A stretch of DNA of 64,000 nt, from positions 1 through 64,000 of the forward strand of contig NZ_JACYTN010000013.1 in NCBI RefSeq assembly GCF_014841135.1, read 5' to 3'. How positions within the stretch are numbered: position 1 is the stretch's first letter; each line of letters opens with the position of its first letter. The notes under the pieces were generated by a model. The model ran no database searches, was not told where the DNA came from, and saw only the letters and a list, made by a program, of their open reading frames with translations. This stretch comes from Paenibacillus arenosi (GTDB lineage: Bacteria; Bacillota; Bacilli; Paenibacillales; Paenibacillaceae). This document shows positions 8,616-17,822 of this stretch, piece after piece. The translations under genes and the position numbers were made by a program.

Positions 8616-8655
8616 CCTTCAAGTGCGTCATGGCGGCGTACTTGAAGGCTTTTTA
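8616..8655 (+). terminator. Terminator after tgl
   Basis: The stem CCTTCAAGT (8616-8624) / ACTTGAAGG (8640-8648) is followed by CTTTTTATTTTC. Confidence 0.85.
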
Positions 8656-8740
8656 TTTTCTGAAATACAGGCAATTGTCCATAACTTTACCTTATTCCGG
8701 TCATCTACTGTAGGAGTAGGAAAGGAAAGGTGAGTTAGGA

Positions 8741-9112
8741 ATGGTGAAATACTCAACTGGCATTTTACGTAAGGGACCAAGGACCAATTATGCTTTGGTA
8801 GATGTGGTGAACGTAAATACTCGCCATAGTCGAAGCGTGACGGTTCAGGTGTTTGATTGGTCGGACGGAAATCCTGTTCCGCTAAAGCTCGTTCCGTATA
8901 GCCTGAGAACCTGCAGGATTAGAGTTGGTCCTAATAAATCAGTGTATGTGTACGCAGATGTATCCAAAGTTAAATTTAAGTACGAGGTTCGCATCACACA
9001 ATCAGATGCGCGTGATTTGATTTCTAACGTAACAGGCGTTACGAAAGTAACCTTTGCTCCACAGTCAGGAGACACCGTGCTTCAGCATAATTTGGTGAGA
9101 ATTTCATCATAA
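8741..9112 (+). CDS. Small beta-rich protein of unknown function
   Basis: 123 residues, no signal peptide and no transmembrane helix. Alternating hydrophobic and polar residues (SVTVQVFDW, SVYVYADVS, FKYEVRITQ) suggest an all-beta sandwich. The single Cys lies in LRTCRIRVGPNKSVYVY. The start ATG has AGGAAAGGTG upstream. I recognise a similarity in style to small Bacillales proteins with an SVTVQVFDW motif, but cannot assign a role. It lies between tgl and an inverted repeat and is probably monocistronic. Confidence 0.75.
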   Translation: MVKYSTGILRKGPRTNYALVDVVNVNTRHSRSVTVQVFDWSDGNPVPLKLVPYSLRTCRIRVGPNKSVYVYADVSKVKFKYEVRITQSDARDLISNVTGVTKVTFAPQSGDTVLQHNLVRISS

Positions 9113-9171
9113 AGGTAAAGGTTGGTTGGAGCTAGTATCTAGACGGGGTAAATTCAGTTTTCAGTAACAAA

Positions 9172-9215
9172 CCAAACACAGCAGAAACGGGCGTAGATTT
9201 ATATGCTGTGTTTGG
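9172..9215. terminator. Inverted repeat between convergent genes
   Basis: 11-bp perfect arms CCAAACACAGC (9172-9182) and GCTGTGTTTGG (9205-9215) enclose a 22-base loop. It lies between the beta-rich gene and the convergent epoxide hydrolase gene. A bidirectional terminator is likely, although the T-tract is poor. Confidence 0.55.
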
Positions 9216-9231
9216 ACTGTCCTTACATCAA

Positions 9232-10431
9232 CTACGAATGTGTATTGACGTGTTGGGTATCATAGTTGTAATCGCCCATTTGCCTCAACTTGCTAAAAAA
9301 CGTTCGTATTTTCTCCGCTAGCAATCTTGGTTGTTCAGCCGCTACAAAATGTCCTCCTGTATTCAGCTCCTCCCAACTCATAAGGTTAGGAAACATTCGC
9401 TCCACGTATTCTCTTGGAGGACGTTCATGTGCTTGTGTTGCGGTCAGAGCAACACCAAGCGGTACTTGAGAAATATCATGCTCATCTGGCCATTTCGTAT
9501 GTTTGCCTTCAAAATAAAAACGATTGGACGCATTCATCGTTTGGGTGAACCAATACAAAGACACATTTGCCAGCAAGCTTTCCTTGCTAACATGGTGCTC
9601 TAGATTTACGCTCTGTGGTCCTGTCCACAAGTGCCATTTCTCTAAAATAAATGCAGCGAGCCCCACAGGTGAATCATGGAGTGAGTAGGCTAATGTTTGT
9701 GGCTTTGTTCCAAGTATATGCGCATAACCACCTTCTTCGTTATACCACTGCTTGCAGCAGTCGAGGTACTTTTGCTCCGCCTCAGATAGAGCGGCATCTT
9801 TTGCTATATAAGGGCTTGGGTTGCCCGGGGAAGTGGTGTGATAGCCGATTACGTGTTCAGGATAGTCCAAGCAAAGTAAGCCTAGAATGCTCGCTCCAAG
9901 ATCATAGCCATGTGCAGCAAACTTGTTGTAGCCCAATCCGTGCATTAACTTTACAAGGATATCTGCTGCCTGCCGATCCTCAAACCCAGATGATCCAGGA
10001 ATGTCTGAGAATCCATGCCCCGGAATCGAAGGGATGACCACATCAAAGGAATCCTCGGGATTGCCGCCATACCGTTCAGGATTAGTCAGGTAAGGGATGA
10101 GATCTAGCATTTCGTAAAAGGTGCTTGGCCAACCATGAGAAATCAAGATCGGCATCGGATTATGACCGTTTCCACGAACATGGACATAGTGTATTTCAAG
10201 CCCATCAATCGTCATTTTGAAATTAGGATACGAGTTGATTTTGGATTCCACTTTACGCCAGTCGAACTCATGTCTCCAATAGCTGACCATTTCTTTCACC
10301 CAATTCAATGGAATGCCGTATTCCCACTGAGAGTTAGGAATTTCATCTGGCCACCGAGTTAGATCTAACCGTTGATGAAGATAGTCAATTTCTTTGCGAT
10401 CAATGTTTACGGTAAAAGGTGTACTAATCAT
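9232..10431 (-). CDS. Epoxide hydrolase, alpha/beta-hydrolase with EHN domain
   Basis: About 399 residues. An N-terminal epoxide-hydrolase domain (about residues 1-110, TPFTVNIDRKEIDYLHQRL) precedes the alpha/beta-hydrolase core. The oxyanion motif is HGWP (99-102), the nucleophile Asp177 sits in AHGYDLGAS, and the catalytic His is in TGGHFVAAEQP near the C-terminus. It would open epoxides of small organic molecules in the cytoplasm. ATG at 10431 has AAGGAG eight bases upstream, so the GTG at 10440 inside that site is rejected. It is divergent from a CGNR zinc-finger regulator, which may control it. Confidence 0.93.
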   Translation of the reverse strand: MISTPFTVNIDRKEIDYLHQRLDLTRWPDEIPNSQWEYGIPLNWVKEMVSYWRHEFDWRKVESKINSYPNFKMTIDGLEIHYVHVRGNGHNPMPILISHGWPSTFYEMLDLIPYLTNPERYGGNPEDSFDVVIPSIPGHGFSDIPGSSGFEDRQAADILVKLMHGLGYNKFAAHGYDLGASILGLLCLDYPEHVIGYHTTSPGNPSPYIAKDAALSEAEQKYLDCCKQWYNEEGGYAHILGTKPQTLAYSLHDSPVGLAAFILEKWHLWTGPQSVNLEHHVSKESLLANVSLYWFTQTMNASNRFYFEGKHTKWPDEHDISQVPLGVALTATQAHERPPREYVERMFPNLMSWEELNTGGHFVAAEQPRLLAEKIRTFFSKLRQMGDYNYDTQHVNTHS

Positions 10432-10690
10432 AGATGACACTCCTTATCCATATGAGGTTGTGAATGATAAGAAAATCTGATACTTCTGAAATCGAAATAC
10501 ATAGACCAATGAAGCTGAAAATTAGGATGAATACTGTGATAATTGAGGGTACTCTGATAAACTTTTGTTACATAGATTCGTAAGATTGCTTGTGTAATTG
10601 CTGCCGTTAGGATGAGGAGATGCTTCTAGTTGTTGGGGGCATGTTGGAGATCGTTCATTCATTTAAAGGTTATTATATGACTGTTTAAAT

Positions 10691-10735
10691 TATTTTACTG
10701 GTTAATTAACCGTTAAAACTATTTTATTGGTTAAT
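10691..10735. promoter_or_regulatory. Direct repeats and palindrome upstream of the CGNR gene
   Basis: Two near-identical 16-base direct repeats, TATTTTACTGGTTAAT (10691-10706) and TATTTTATTGGTTAAT (10720-10735), are 29 bases apart. The palindrome GGTTAATTAACC (10700-10711) overlaps the first. They end 28 bases before the CGNR start codon and are good candidates for autoregulatory binding sites. The remaining 10441-10690 stretch between the divergent genes is AT-rich, and nothing else was recognised in it. Confidence 0.5.
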
Positions 10736-10763
10736 GTTAGGCTAGTCAATAGGGGTGTTGACG

Positions 10764-11318
10764 ATGAGTACGGCGTATATAGAACTTGAGATACTCGCGG
10801 ATTTTTTTAATACATACGATAGAAGGACGCGCTTTGAAGGGGATGTTGGAGAAGAGCATCTGCAGCATTCACAGCACTTATATGCTTGGTTGCTTGAGCA
10901 TCAACTGATTGATGAACAGGATGAAGTGACGGAGCAGGTGCTGGAGCGGGCTTTGGAATTGAGAATGGAAGCTAGGAAAATGATCGTAAACAATGAGTTC
11001 GATCACGCAGAGGATGGGTGGGAAGCTGTGAATGAGCTGATGAATCAATTTGCGTTTACGATTCGTTTTCGTGATGATTCGGCACAGCTGCATCCTGCTC
11101 ACCATGATGGAATGAATGGGGTAGCAAGATTGGTCGGGCTTATATTTGAGCTAAAAAGAAACCAGATGTGGCATCGAATTCGAGTATGTTCGGCTCCGGA
11201 CTGTCAGTGGGTATTTGTAGACCATTCACGTCCGGGAACGGGGAGATGGTGCACGATGAAGGCCTGTGGCAATCGCGCGAAAAATAAGGCATACCGTGCT
11301 CGTAACAAGCAATTGTAG
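10764..11318 (+). CDS. CGNR zinc-finger regulator (ABATE domain)
   Basis: 184 residues. An N-terminal ABATE-type helical domain precedes a C-terminal CGNR zinc finger. The motif CSAPDCQWVFVDHSR followed by GRWCTMKACGNRAKNKAYR shows the four expected Zn-binding cysteines and the CGNR core. Such proteins are treated as stress- or ligand-responsive DNA-binding regulators. ATG at 10764 follows GGGGTG. Repeated GGTTAAT sites just upstream suggest autoregulation, and the divergent epoxide hydrolase is a possible target. Confidence 0.92.
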   Translation: MSTAYIELEILADFFNTYDRRTRFEGDVGEEHLQHSQHLYAWLLEHQLIDEQDEVTEQVLERALELRMEARKMIVNNEFDHAEDGWEAVNELMNQFAFTIRFRDDSAQLHPAHHDGMNGVARLVGLIFELKRNQMWHRIRVCSAPDCQWVFVDHSRPGTGRWCTMKACGNRAKNKAYRARNKQL

Positions 11319-11436
11319 GATGAGCATGACCGGTGCACTGCCAGCGAGCTGACTCCATACTTTTTACTTCAACAAGTTCACGCACTACCTATGGAAACTT
11401 GAAATTTTATGCTATTTTCGTTACAAAATAAAGGAA

Positions 11437-11467
11437 AACCGCCTGCTATGTATATTAGCAGGCGGTT
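11437..11467. terminator. Bidirectional terminator between CGNR and adhesin genes
   Basis: The 12-bp perfect stem AACCGCCTGCTA (11437-11448) / TAGCAGGCGGTT (11456-11467) has T-rich sequence on the plus side and A-rich sequence on the other. It therefore serves the convergent adhesin and CGNR genes. Confidence 0.88.
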
Positions 11468-11484
11468 GTTTTATGGAATGAATA

Positions 11485-14400
11485 TTATGATTTCAGCCAT
11501 TTCTTGCGTGTTACTAGCAATGCAGCACCGAGCAGCATCAATATAAAGCCTGCTAGTTGCATAGGCAGGGAGCTTTCTTCCCCTGTCTTAGGTAGTACAT
11601 GGTTAGAAGATTTATCTTTTGTTTTGTCAGGTGTTTCGTTCTTACTCGAGCCACCATCGGAAGGGTGATCAGTACTGCCATTCGAACCACTATCCGGAGG
11701 ATTGATAGTACCATTATCCGACCCACCGTCAGAAGGATTGTCAGTGCCGTTATCCGACCCACCGTCGGCAGGATTGTCAGTGCCGTTATCTGACCCACCG
11801 TCAGAAGGGTTGTCAGTGCCGTTATCTGACCCACCGTCAGAAGGGTTGTCAGTGCCGTTATCTGACCCACCGTCAGAAGGGTTGTCAGTACCGTTATCCG
11901 TACCACCATCAGGAGGATTGTCCTTATCGTTGTCCGAACCACCATCTGGTTGTTCTGGCGTCTCTTCACCGCCATCTACTGGTGGAATAATAATTGGCGG
12001 CTGTGGTGGAACAGGTTTGCGTTTGTTCTCCACTGTTACAACTGTCTCTTGTTCAGAAACAATTGTGAACTCCGTAAGTTTTTGCTCAATGAGATAGCCT
12101 TCTGGTGCTTTAACCTCTTCGATAAAATAGTTCCCCGGTTTAAGCGTCGGAATCATCAATTGCCCGTTCTTGTCTGTAGACATGAGTGCGAGCGGTTGTC
12201 CCGCTAAGTCTGTTACTGGTTGTTGATTCGCATCCAGTAATCTGAATTGCGCGTCCCCGAGTGTAACCGTCGGCTTGCCTGTCTCAATCTTAATGAGCTT
12301 CAACGAACCTGTAAGTGGTTCGAATTTATTTTCTACCGACACAACGGTTTCTTTTTCGCTTACGATAGTGAACTCGGTTAATTTGTTCTCGATGAGATAG
12401 CCTTTTGGCGCAATCACTTCTTCGGCAAAATACTTGCCAGGCTTAAGAGTAGGAATCTTGATTATTCCATCTGCATCGGTTGTCATCAACGGAAGCGGCT
12501 TACCAGCCTTATCGATAACTGGCTGCTGATTCTCATCCAGAATTCTGAACTGAGCGTCCGCGAGTGTAACCGTTGGCTTGCCCGTTTCAATCTTGATAAG
12601 CTTCAACGAACCTGGAAGCGGTTCAGGCTTGTTCTCGATCTTGAGAAGTGTTTCTTTCTCGCTAACGATAACGAACTCGGTTAACGTCTGCTCAATAAGA
12701 TAGCCGTCAGGTGCTTTCACTTCTTCCACAAAGTACTTACCTGCCTTCAGGGCAGGAACAGTAAGTTCTCCGTTAGTACCCGTTGTCATAAGTGGAAGTG
12801 GCTTACCAGCCTTATCGGTAACTGGCTGTTGATGCTCATCTAACAACTGGAATTGAGCACCTGCAAGTGTAACGGATGGCTTACCTGTTTCGATCTTGAT
12901 GAGCTTCAGTGAACCTGGAAGTGGCTCACGCATATTTTCTACTGTGACCACCGTTTCTTTGTCGCTCACAACATGGAACTCAGTCAATTTTTGAACGATG
13001 AGATAGCCTTTAGGAGCTACAACTTCTTCAGCAAAATATTTGCCTGGCTGTAGAGCAGGAATAATAAGCTGCCCATTTGTACTCGTCGTCATCAACGGAA
13101 GCGGCTTACCAGCCTTATCCGTAACGGGCTGTTGATGCTCGTCCAGCAATCTGAACTGAGCGCCAGCAAGTGTAACGGTTGGCTTACCCGTTTCAATCTT
13201 GATCAATTTCAAGGAACCTGGCGATTTGTTATTTTCGAAAGTGAACGTTAGCATCTGTTCGTCCACAATATTGAATTTCAATGGTGTTGGATCTAGAACA
13301 TATCCAACTGGTGCTTTCGTTTCTACTAGCTGATAGCTTCCTACAGGGAGATTGCCGATAGGGAGTCTTCCAGATTGAGCAGTCGTTAATCCACTGCGTA
13401 GGGCCTTGCCCGTACGATCTTGCAGCTGGAATACAGCACCAGCAATTGTCTTGCTAGTATCGCTCGCATCGACTTTCGTCAATTCAACAGAGCCCCTGAT
13501 CTGCTTATTTCTAGCTGTTAATGTCTTAGATTTTTGTTGATTGGAGTCAATGGTAAATTTGATTGGTGTGTTATCAAGCTTATAGCCTGTTGGTGCCGCA
13601 ACTTCAATGAGTTGATAGTTACCTGGCTTCAGGCCATTCACAGCAATCTTACCCTTAACTGTCTTCAAATTCGTATGGCCAGCTACATCTTGATAGCTAC
13701 CGCTGCCATCGTCTGCTTGAAGCTTGAACACAGCGCCATCTAGAAGCTTCGTAGGTGCGTCAGCATCAACTTTCGTCAATACAACTCCCCACTCATCTTT
13801 CGTATTAGGTACTGTAACTGGCACCAATGCATTGTTTACTTGAACGATCTTTCCTTTACCCGTATATTGTGCATGCAAGACATATCCAGTCGGGGCTTCT
13901 AACTCTTTAATGATATATTCGTTGTATTTAAAGTTGGTAAAGGTAGCTTCGCCATTCGCATCCGTGACTACTTCTTGCAGCAGCATGCTGCCGCTCTTAT
14001 CATAGAGACCGAACTTAGCGCCAGCTAGTGGCTGCTTCGTAATTTTGTCTTCTTTAAGGATTTTAATATTTCCTTTTTGAACAATCGAACCGCCGCCGCC
14101 AGCTCCGGAGAAACTGACTTCGACTTCACCGTTATTGTCTTCATTTACGGTTCCTGTCGATTGTCCTTTAAAGGAAACCTTATTTGTAATTTTTTCTTTG
14201 TTACCCGCATTAATAAAGGAGGTGTACTCTAGCAGATAAGCTGTTTCGATATCCTTGTTAAACGTAAGCGACAGTGTATTGCCCTTGGCAGCAAGGGTAT
14301 AGTCTGCAGAATTTACCGCACTTCCTTTACGAACTGTTCCGTCTGTTCCTACAGTGTAGTGATACAGCTTAATCGTATCTGGCAGTAGAATCTGATTCGT

Positions 14401-16818
14401 CGAAAGCGTATCTGTCAGCGTGGAGCCTGCCGTAATAAAGGACTGGCTGCGGTTAATATGCACTTGCCAATAAGCAAATTCGGAATTAGCACCTGTCCCT
14501 TGCTTGCCGTTCTTGAATACATATTCCTTGTTATGCTTAGGTGTTACCGTAGCTGTTTTTTCAAAAAGATTTTTGGTTGGGTTGGCCCCATCATGTAATA
14601 TAGCATGGTTACTGTATGAACCTTCAACAGCAAGCCCTTTAAGGCTTGTCTTATACGTAATACGGTAAGCAGAATTGATCGGCTGGTTGAATCGAAGCTC
14701 AAAGCCTTGATCACCAGCTGCATTCTTCACCGTATCATCAAATGAATATTCCGAAGGCGGTACGAGTGCTCCTGGTGTAACCGTATTTTGATTACCGGAC
14801 AGTGTCAGGTGCTGCACTTTGAATGAATCTTTTAAGAACGTTTGCTTACCTTTATAGTAATCGCGAAGTACAGGGTCGTTAATGGTGTGGAGGTTGTAGT
14901 TAATATCAATCGTCCACGTAATTTCTTTTGTTGCTGCATCATAAACGCCTGTCTTGTTGCCATTATCCTGTGTGTAGCTGTCAGGCGTAACGGTAGCCGT
15001 CTTCGTAATTGAAGGTTGGGCAACGCCGTTCTCTTCCCAATTCAAAGTAGCTTTGTTCGAGTATAGCGACTTGTTGGCAGTCGGATCGAACTTTGTTCGA
15101 TATGTGATTTCATGTTTCTCTGTAATATTGACTAGGAAGGTGAGCTTAAAGCCTTCCGAGTATTGCGGGTGGGGTTCGACTTTATAGTCGACATCCTTCT
15201 TCAAACCTGAAACCGCAAAGCTGTCAGCAATGAATGCCATATTTTGACCTTTAATGTTGTCTGTAATGACAACATTGTCCATACGCTTTTTGTCAGCATT
15301 TAGCTCAAGCTTCCATCCAATTGTCTTATCCGCATAGTTAGTACCTACCGCAGATTTATGGAAGATGGCTTGAGTGAGCGTTTCTCCCACCGTAATGTTG
15401 TCTTTATTGTCGGGAATTATAACCTTGTTCGTAATGCTCACATCTTGGTGCACGCGATTGATGGCTTCCGTTTTGTATTTGATTTCATAGGCATGCTCAA
15501 TATCTTTAAGGAACTTCACCGTAAATCCGTGACTAACTGTGTCATCGATGACATAGTCCGTTCCTGCGACGAGCGGGGCGCCAACTTGTTTCGCTGTGCC
15601 GTTGTCATCAATAATCATCTGCGTGACGATGACATCGCCTGTTCGCTTCATCTTCGTCTTGTCAAAATGATCTTCGATATATGCTTTCGCTTGGCCGATA
15701 CGCTGTTCGTTATAGTTGTATTGAATAGACCAATTAACGGATTGTGTATCACGATCATACTTTAGCTTTTGTTTGCCAAGTGGTTTGCTGTACTTTACCT
15801 CTACAGTCGTTGTTCCCACTAGCGACTTAGTCAGATTTGTGCCCGTAACTGTTGCCTGATTCTTATAAAAGGCATCTACGGTTCCGTCAATTTTCGTCGT
15901 ATACGTTACGCGGTAAGCATTATGTATATCCCCTAACGGCAGTTCGAATCCATCTGCTGTTTGTTGTGGAGTAATGCCTGGAATTGGATTTGTCTCTGGA
16001 TGGAGCGTACCATCCAGCTTAACATCCACTTTGTACAAACGAATGGAACCTAAGTCGATCGTAAGACCAGCGGGTAGCTTATCTGTGAATACAGCTTGAT
16101 CGATCTTTTGCTCACCAGTATTAATATCGACGATCCAGTTAATTTCGCTAGCATTCATGCCTTTGTTGGCTTTGCCTTGCTTGTTCATATTCCCATTGTC
16201 TTTACCTTTGAAATGAACAGGGATAATGATGGAATCCGCTTCGAATACGAATTCAATATTTTGATGCGTCCCACCTGTAAACTTGTCTTTGTTGAAATAT
16301 CTCCATACAAAGAAGTCACCTTCTATCTCCTGACCGCCTTTAATGAGGTCGTTAAAGGTGAAGGTTACTTTTCCTTCTGGTGTTACGACATACGTTCCGA
16401 CTTTACCGTCCAATTGACCTTCTAATTTACGGTCTACTTTGAACTTGTCTGGAAGTTGGAACGTAAAAGTGGAACCATTCCCGTATGGATGACCTGCAGG
16501 GAGCTTCCAAGTTAAATCGACCTGTACTTTTTCATCTAGGTTAGGTCTGACTTGGGTAATATTATTCCCTTTCTCATCGGTGATGGTTACAGAGGTGATG
16601 ATGTTCGTAGAAATAACACCATAGGTACTGCCTGTGACACTAGTATTGTTGCCGTAGGTTGCATTCGAGACCGATTGATTGGAATGACTGCTTATCGGGA
16701 ATAGGGGAGTACCCTGCCCTGAGTTTGCAACGACTAGTGAAGGAGGCAGCACAAGATTCACCAGAATTGAGATGACCAGTAGGCCACAGAAAAACGTTCT
16801 AGTGTTGTACTTATGCAT
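11485..16818 (-). CDS. LPXTG-anchored collagen-adhesin-like surface protein with CnaB domains
   Basis: 1777 residues. A signal peptide (residues 1-33) precedes a Cna/SdrG-like adhesin domain. About six further repeats of 110-140 residues follow, of the type 'VNWSIQYNYNEQRI...AYEIKYKT'. Seven CnaB (SpaA-like) domains occupy about residues 930-1605. A Pro/Asp/Gly-rich wall-spanning repeat (1625-1720) leads to the sorting signal LPKTG (1742-1746), a hydrophobic helix and the basic tail RKKWLKS. CnaB domains show the Lys (LxK), Glu (YxxxE) and Asn (VxN) expected for intramolecular isopeptide bonds. The protein is probably anchored by the sortase encoded just upstream. The start has GGAGAAGGAGAG upstream. 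The ligand is unknown. Confidence 0.94.
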   Translation of the reverse strand: MHKYNTRTFFCGLLVISILVNLVLPPSLVVANSGQGTPLFPISSHSNQSVSNATYGNNTSVTGSTYGVISTNIITSVTITDEKGNNITQVRPNLDEKVQVDLTWKLPAGHPYGNGSTFTFQLPDKFKVDRKLEGQLDGKVGTYVVTPEGKVTFTFNDLIKGGQEIEGDFFVWRYFNKDKFTGGTHQNIEFVFEADSIIIPVHFKGKDNGNMNKQGKANKGMNASEINWIVDINTGEQKIDQAVFTDKLPAGLTIDLGSIRLYKVDVKLDGTLHPETNPIPGITPQQTADGFELPLGDIHNAYRVTYTTKIDGTVDAFYKNQATVTGTNLTKSLVGTTTVEVKYSKPLGKQKLKYDRDTQSVNWSIQYNYNEQRIGQAKAYIEDHFDKTKMKRTGDVIVTQMIIDDNGTAKQVGAPLVAGTDYVIDDTVSHGFTVKFLKDIEHAYEIKYKTEAINRVHQDVSITNKVIIPDNKDNITVGETLTQAIFHKSAVGTNYADKTIGWKLELNADKKRMDNVVITDNIKGQNMAFIADSFAVSGLKKDVDYKVEPHPQYSEGFKLTFLVNITEKHEITYRTKFDPTANKSLYSNKATLNWEENGVAQPSITKTATVTPDSYTQDNGNKTGVYDAATKEITWTIDINYNLHTINDPVLRDYYKGKQTFLKDSFKVQHLTLSGNQNTVTPGALVPPSEYSFDDTVKNAAGDQGFELRFNQPINSAYRITYKTSLKGLAVEGSYSNHAILHDGANPTKNLFEKTATVTPKHNKEYVFKNGKQGTGANSEFAYWQVHINRSQSFITAGSTLTDTLSTNQILLPDTIKLYHYTVGTDGTVRKGSAVNSADYTLAAKGNTLSLTFNKDIETAYLLEYTSFINAGNKEKITNKVSFKGQSTGTVNEDNNGEVEVSFSGAGGGGSIVQKGNIKILKEDKITKQPLAGAKFGLYDKSGSMLLQEVVTDANGEATFTNFKYNEYIIKELEAPTGYVLHAQYTGKGKIVQVNNALVPVTVPNTKDEWGVVLTKVDADAPTKLLDGAVFKLQADDGSGSYQDVAGHTNLKTVKGKIAVNGLKPGNYQLIEVAAPTGYKLDNTPIKFTIDSNQQKSKTLTARNKQIRGSVELTKVDASDTSKTIAGAVFQLQDRTGKALRSGLTTAQSGRLPIGNLPVGSYQLVETKAPVGYVLDPTPLKFNIVDEQMLTFTFENNKSPGSLKLIKIETGKPTVTLAGAQFRLLDEHQQPVTDKAGKPLPLMTTSTNGQLIIPALQPGKYFAEEVVAPKGYLIVQKLTEFHVVSDKETVVTVENMREPLPGSLKLIKIETGKPSVTLAGAQFQLLDEHQQPVTDKAGKPLPLMTTGTNGELTVPALKAGKYFVEEVKAPDGYLIEQTLTEFVIVSEKETLLKIENKPEPLPGSLKLIKIETGKPTVTLADAQFRILDENQQPVIDKAGKPLPLMTTDADGIIKIPTLKPGKYFAEEVIAPKGYLIENKLTEFTIVSEKETVVSVENKFEPLTGSLKLIKIETGKPTVTLGDAQFRLLDANQQPVTDLAGQPLALMSTDKNGQLMIPTLKPGNYFIEEVKAPEGYLIEQKLTEFTIVSEQETVVTVENKRKPVPPQPPIIIPPVDGGEETPEQPDGGSDNDKDNPPDGGTDNGTDNPSDGGSDNGTDNPSDGGSDNGTDNPSDGGSDNGTDNPADGGSDNGTDNPSDGGSDNGTINPPDSGSNGSTDHPSDGGSSKNETPDKTKDKSSNHVLPKTGEESSLPMQLAGFILMLLGAALLVTRKKWLKS
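11659..11946 (-). repeat. 36-bp tandem repeat coding the wall-spanning region
   Basis: Eight 12-residue units, consensus DGGSDNGTDNPS, lie in frame in the adhesin gene. The central units are nearly identical at the DNA level. Copy number probably varies between strains by slippage or recombination, which would change stalk length. Confidence 0.9.
12007..13218 (-). repeat. Four 303-bp tandem repeats coding CnaB domains
   Basis: Four 101-residue units, each starting GSLKLIKIETGKPxVTL, repeat in frame in the adhesin gene. They are much more alike than the three preceding CnaB domains, which indicates recent duplication. Confidence 0.9.
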
Positions 16819-16938
16819 AGATTCTCTCCTTCTCCTGTGTAGTATTTTATATGAAATTGATCAGAGGATTGGTTTGCCTGTTGATCAATAACTATAACGG
16901 ATATCTATTGTGATCGGATGGACATGGATTTGTCAAAT

Positions 16939-17610
16939 TTAATCGATTTTTGTCGAATTCAATTCTTCTTCGATAAATGCTTTTACGATCAGTCTATGGG
17001 TAGCTGTATCAATTGGATCACATGTAATGAGTGTTAATTCGCGTTCGTGCGGATTTTGATCCAGCACAGATAAATCATCTGGGGTGACTATGCTTATGGA
17101 ACGAACCGTATAGGTGAATGTTCGATCAGCTGTTTCGACTTGAATGGAATCTCCGATTGCAAGCTCATCCAGTCGGTTGTAATGGCGTCCGAACTTCAAG
17201 CTGCGATGGCTCGCCAAGACGTAATTTCCTATCTCGCCTGGCGCCCTGCCAGGTACAACGCTTCCGCTGCCTACTTTTAATGATTGTGGAGTAGCGCCTT
17301 CTACGATCGGTTCTCGTAGGTCGATCTTATCGATGGCAATCGTGCCGTGCACAGGAATTCCATCTAGTAGCTTTGGCTCCATAGCTACTTTGTTTGTAGT
17401 CGTGGGTGTGGTCTGTGAAGAATGAATAGATTGTCCTGCTTGGGAGTGTTCTTTTAAATACGTATCCCATTCCGTCAGAAGTTGTAGTTCTCGTCGTTCT
17501 TCCATATATGTATTCCATTTCGGATAAATGATAAGGAGGAGTCCGCTAAGTAGGAGCAGCAAAGCGATTATCGTTAAGCCGTTTTTCTTGAAATGATAAG
17601 AACTTGAAAT
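16939..17610 (-). CDS. Sortase, class D-like
   Basis: A membrane-anchored transpeptidase that joins LPXTG proteins to the wall. The catalytic residues are His in LASHRSLKFG, Cys in LTLITCDP and Arg in THRLIVKA. An N-terminal helix (LTIIALLLLLSGLLLIIYP) is the signal anchor. The frame has no ATG or GTG start. The first TTG, at 17562, would cut into the anchor. ATT at 17610 has AGAAAGG ten bases upstream and yields a normal N-terminus (KKN before the helix), so I give that extent with reservation. The gene lies 120 bases upstream of the LPXTG adhesin on the same strand, the presumed substrate. Confidence 0.88.
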   Translation of the reverse strand: MSSSYHFKKNGLTIIALLLLLSGLLLIIYPKWNTYMEERRELQLLTEWDTYLKEHSQAGQSIHSSQTTPTTTNKVAMEPKLLDGIPVHGTIAIDKIDLREPIVEGATPQSLKVGSGSVVPGRAPGEIGNYVLASHRSLKFGRHYNRLDELAIGDSIQVETADRTFTYTVRSISIVTPDDLSVLDQNPHERELTLITCDPIDTATHRLIVKAFIEEELNSTKID

Positions 17611-17700
17611 AGTTTCACGACCTTTCTTTCATTTTACATAGTATTTAACGTAATTTATCGGTTTTTGTTGCAGTGATTTGTATATTGTTCAAAAAAAGAA

Positions 17701-17731
17701 AATAAAAGACTATCCAGCAAAAGCTAGATAG
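17701..17731 (-). terminator. Terminator after the first CgeB-like gene
   Basis: Read on the minus strand, the 9-bp stem CTATCTAGC / GCTGGATAG (one G-T pair) with a TTTT loop is followed by TCTTTTATTTTC. Confidence 0.8.
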
Positions 17732-17822
17732 CCTGCGGATACAAATACCCTGATTTGCTTCATGTTAAACTGGAAATTTGATAGGAGCTCATTATTCAAC
17801 CCTATTTTTTGTATCAAAAAAG

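Noticed and set aside
11659-11946. Regular 36-bp repeats that could be mistaken for a CRISPR array
   Set aside because: They are contiguous, without unique spacers, and encode in-frame DGGSDNGTDNPS units of the adhesin.
11599-12207. Long plus-strand frames opposite the adhesin stalk and CnaB repeats
   Set aside because: They are shadows of the repetitive coding sequence, show the repeat in another frame and have no ribosome-binding site.
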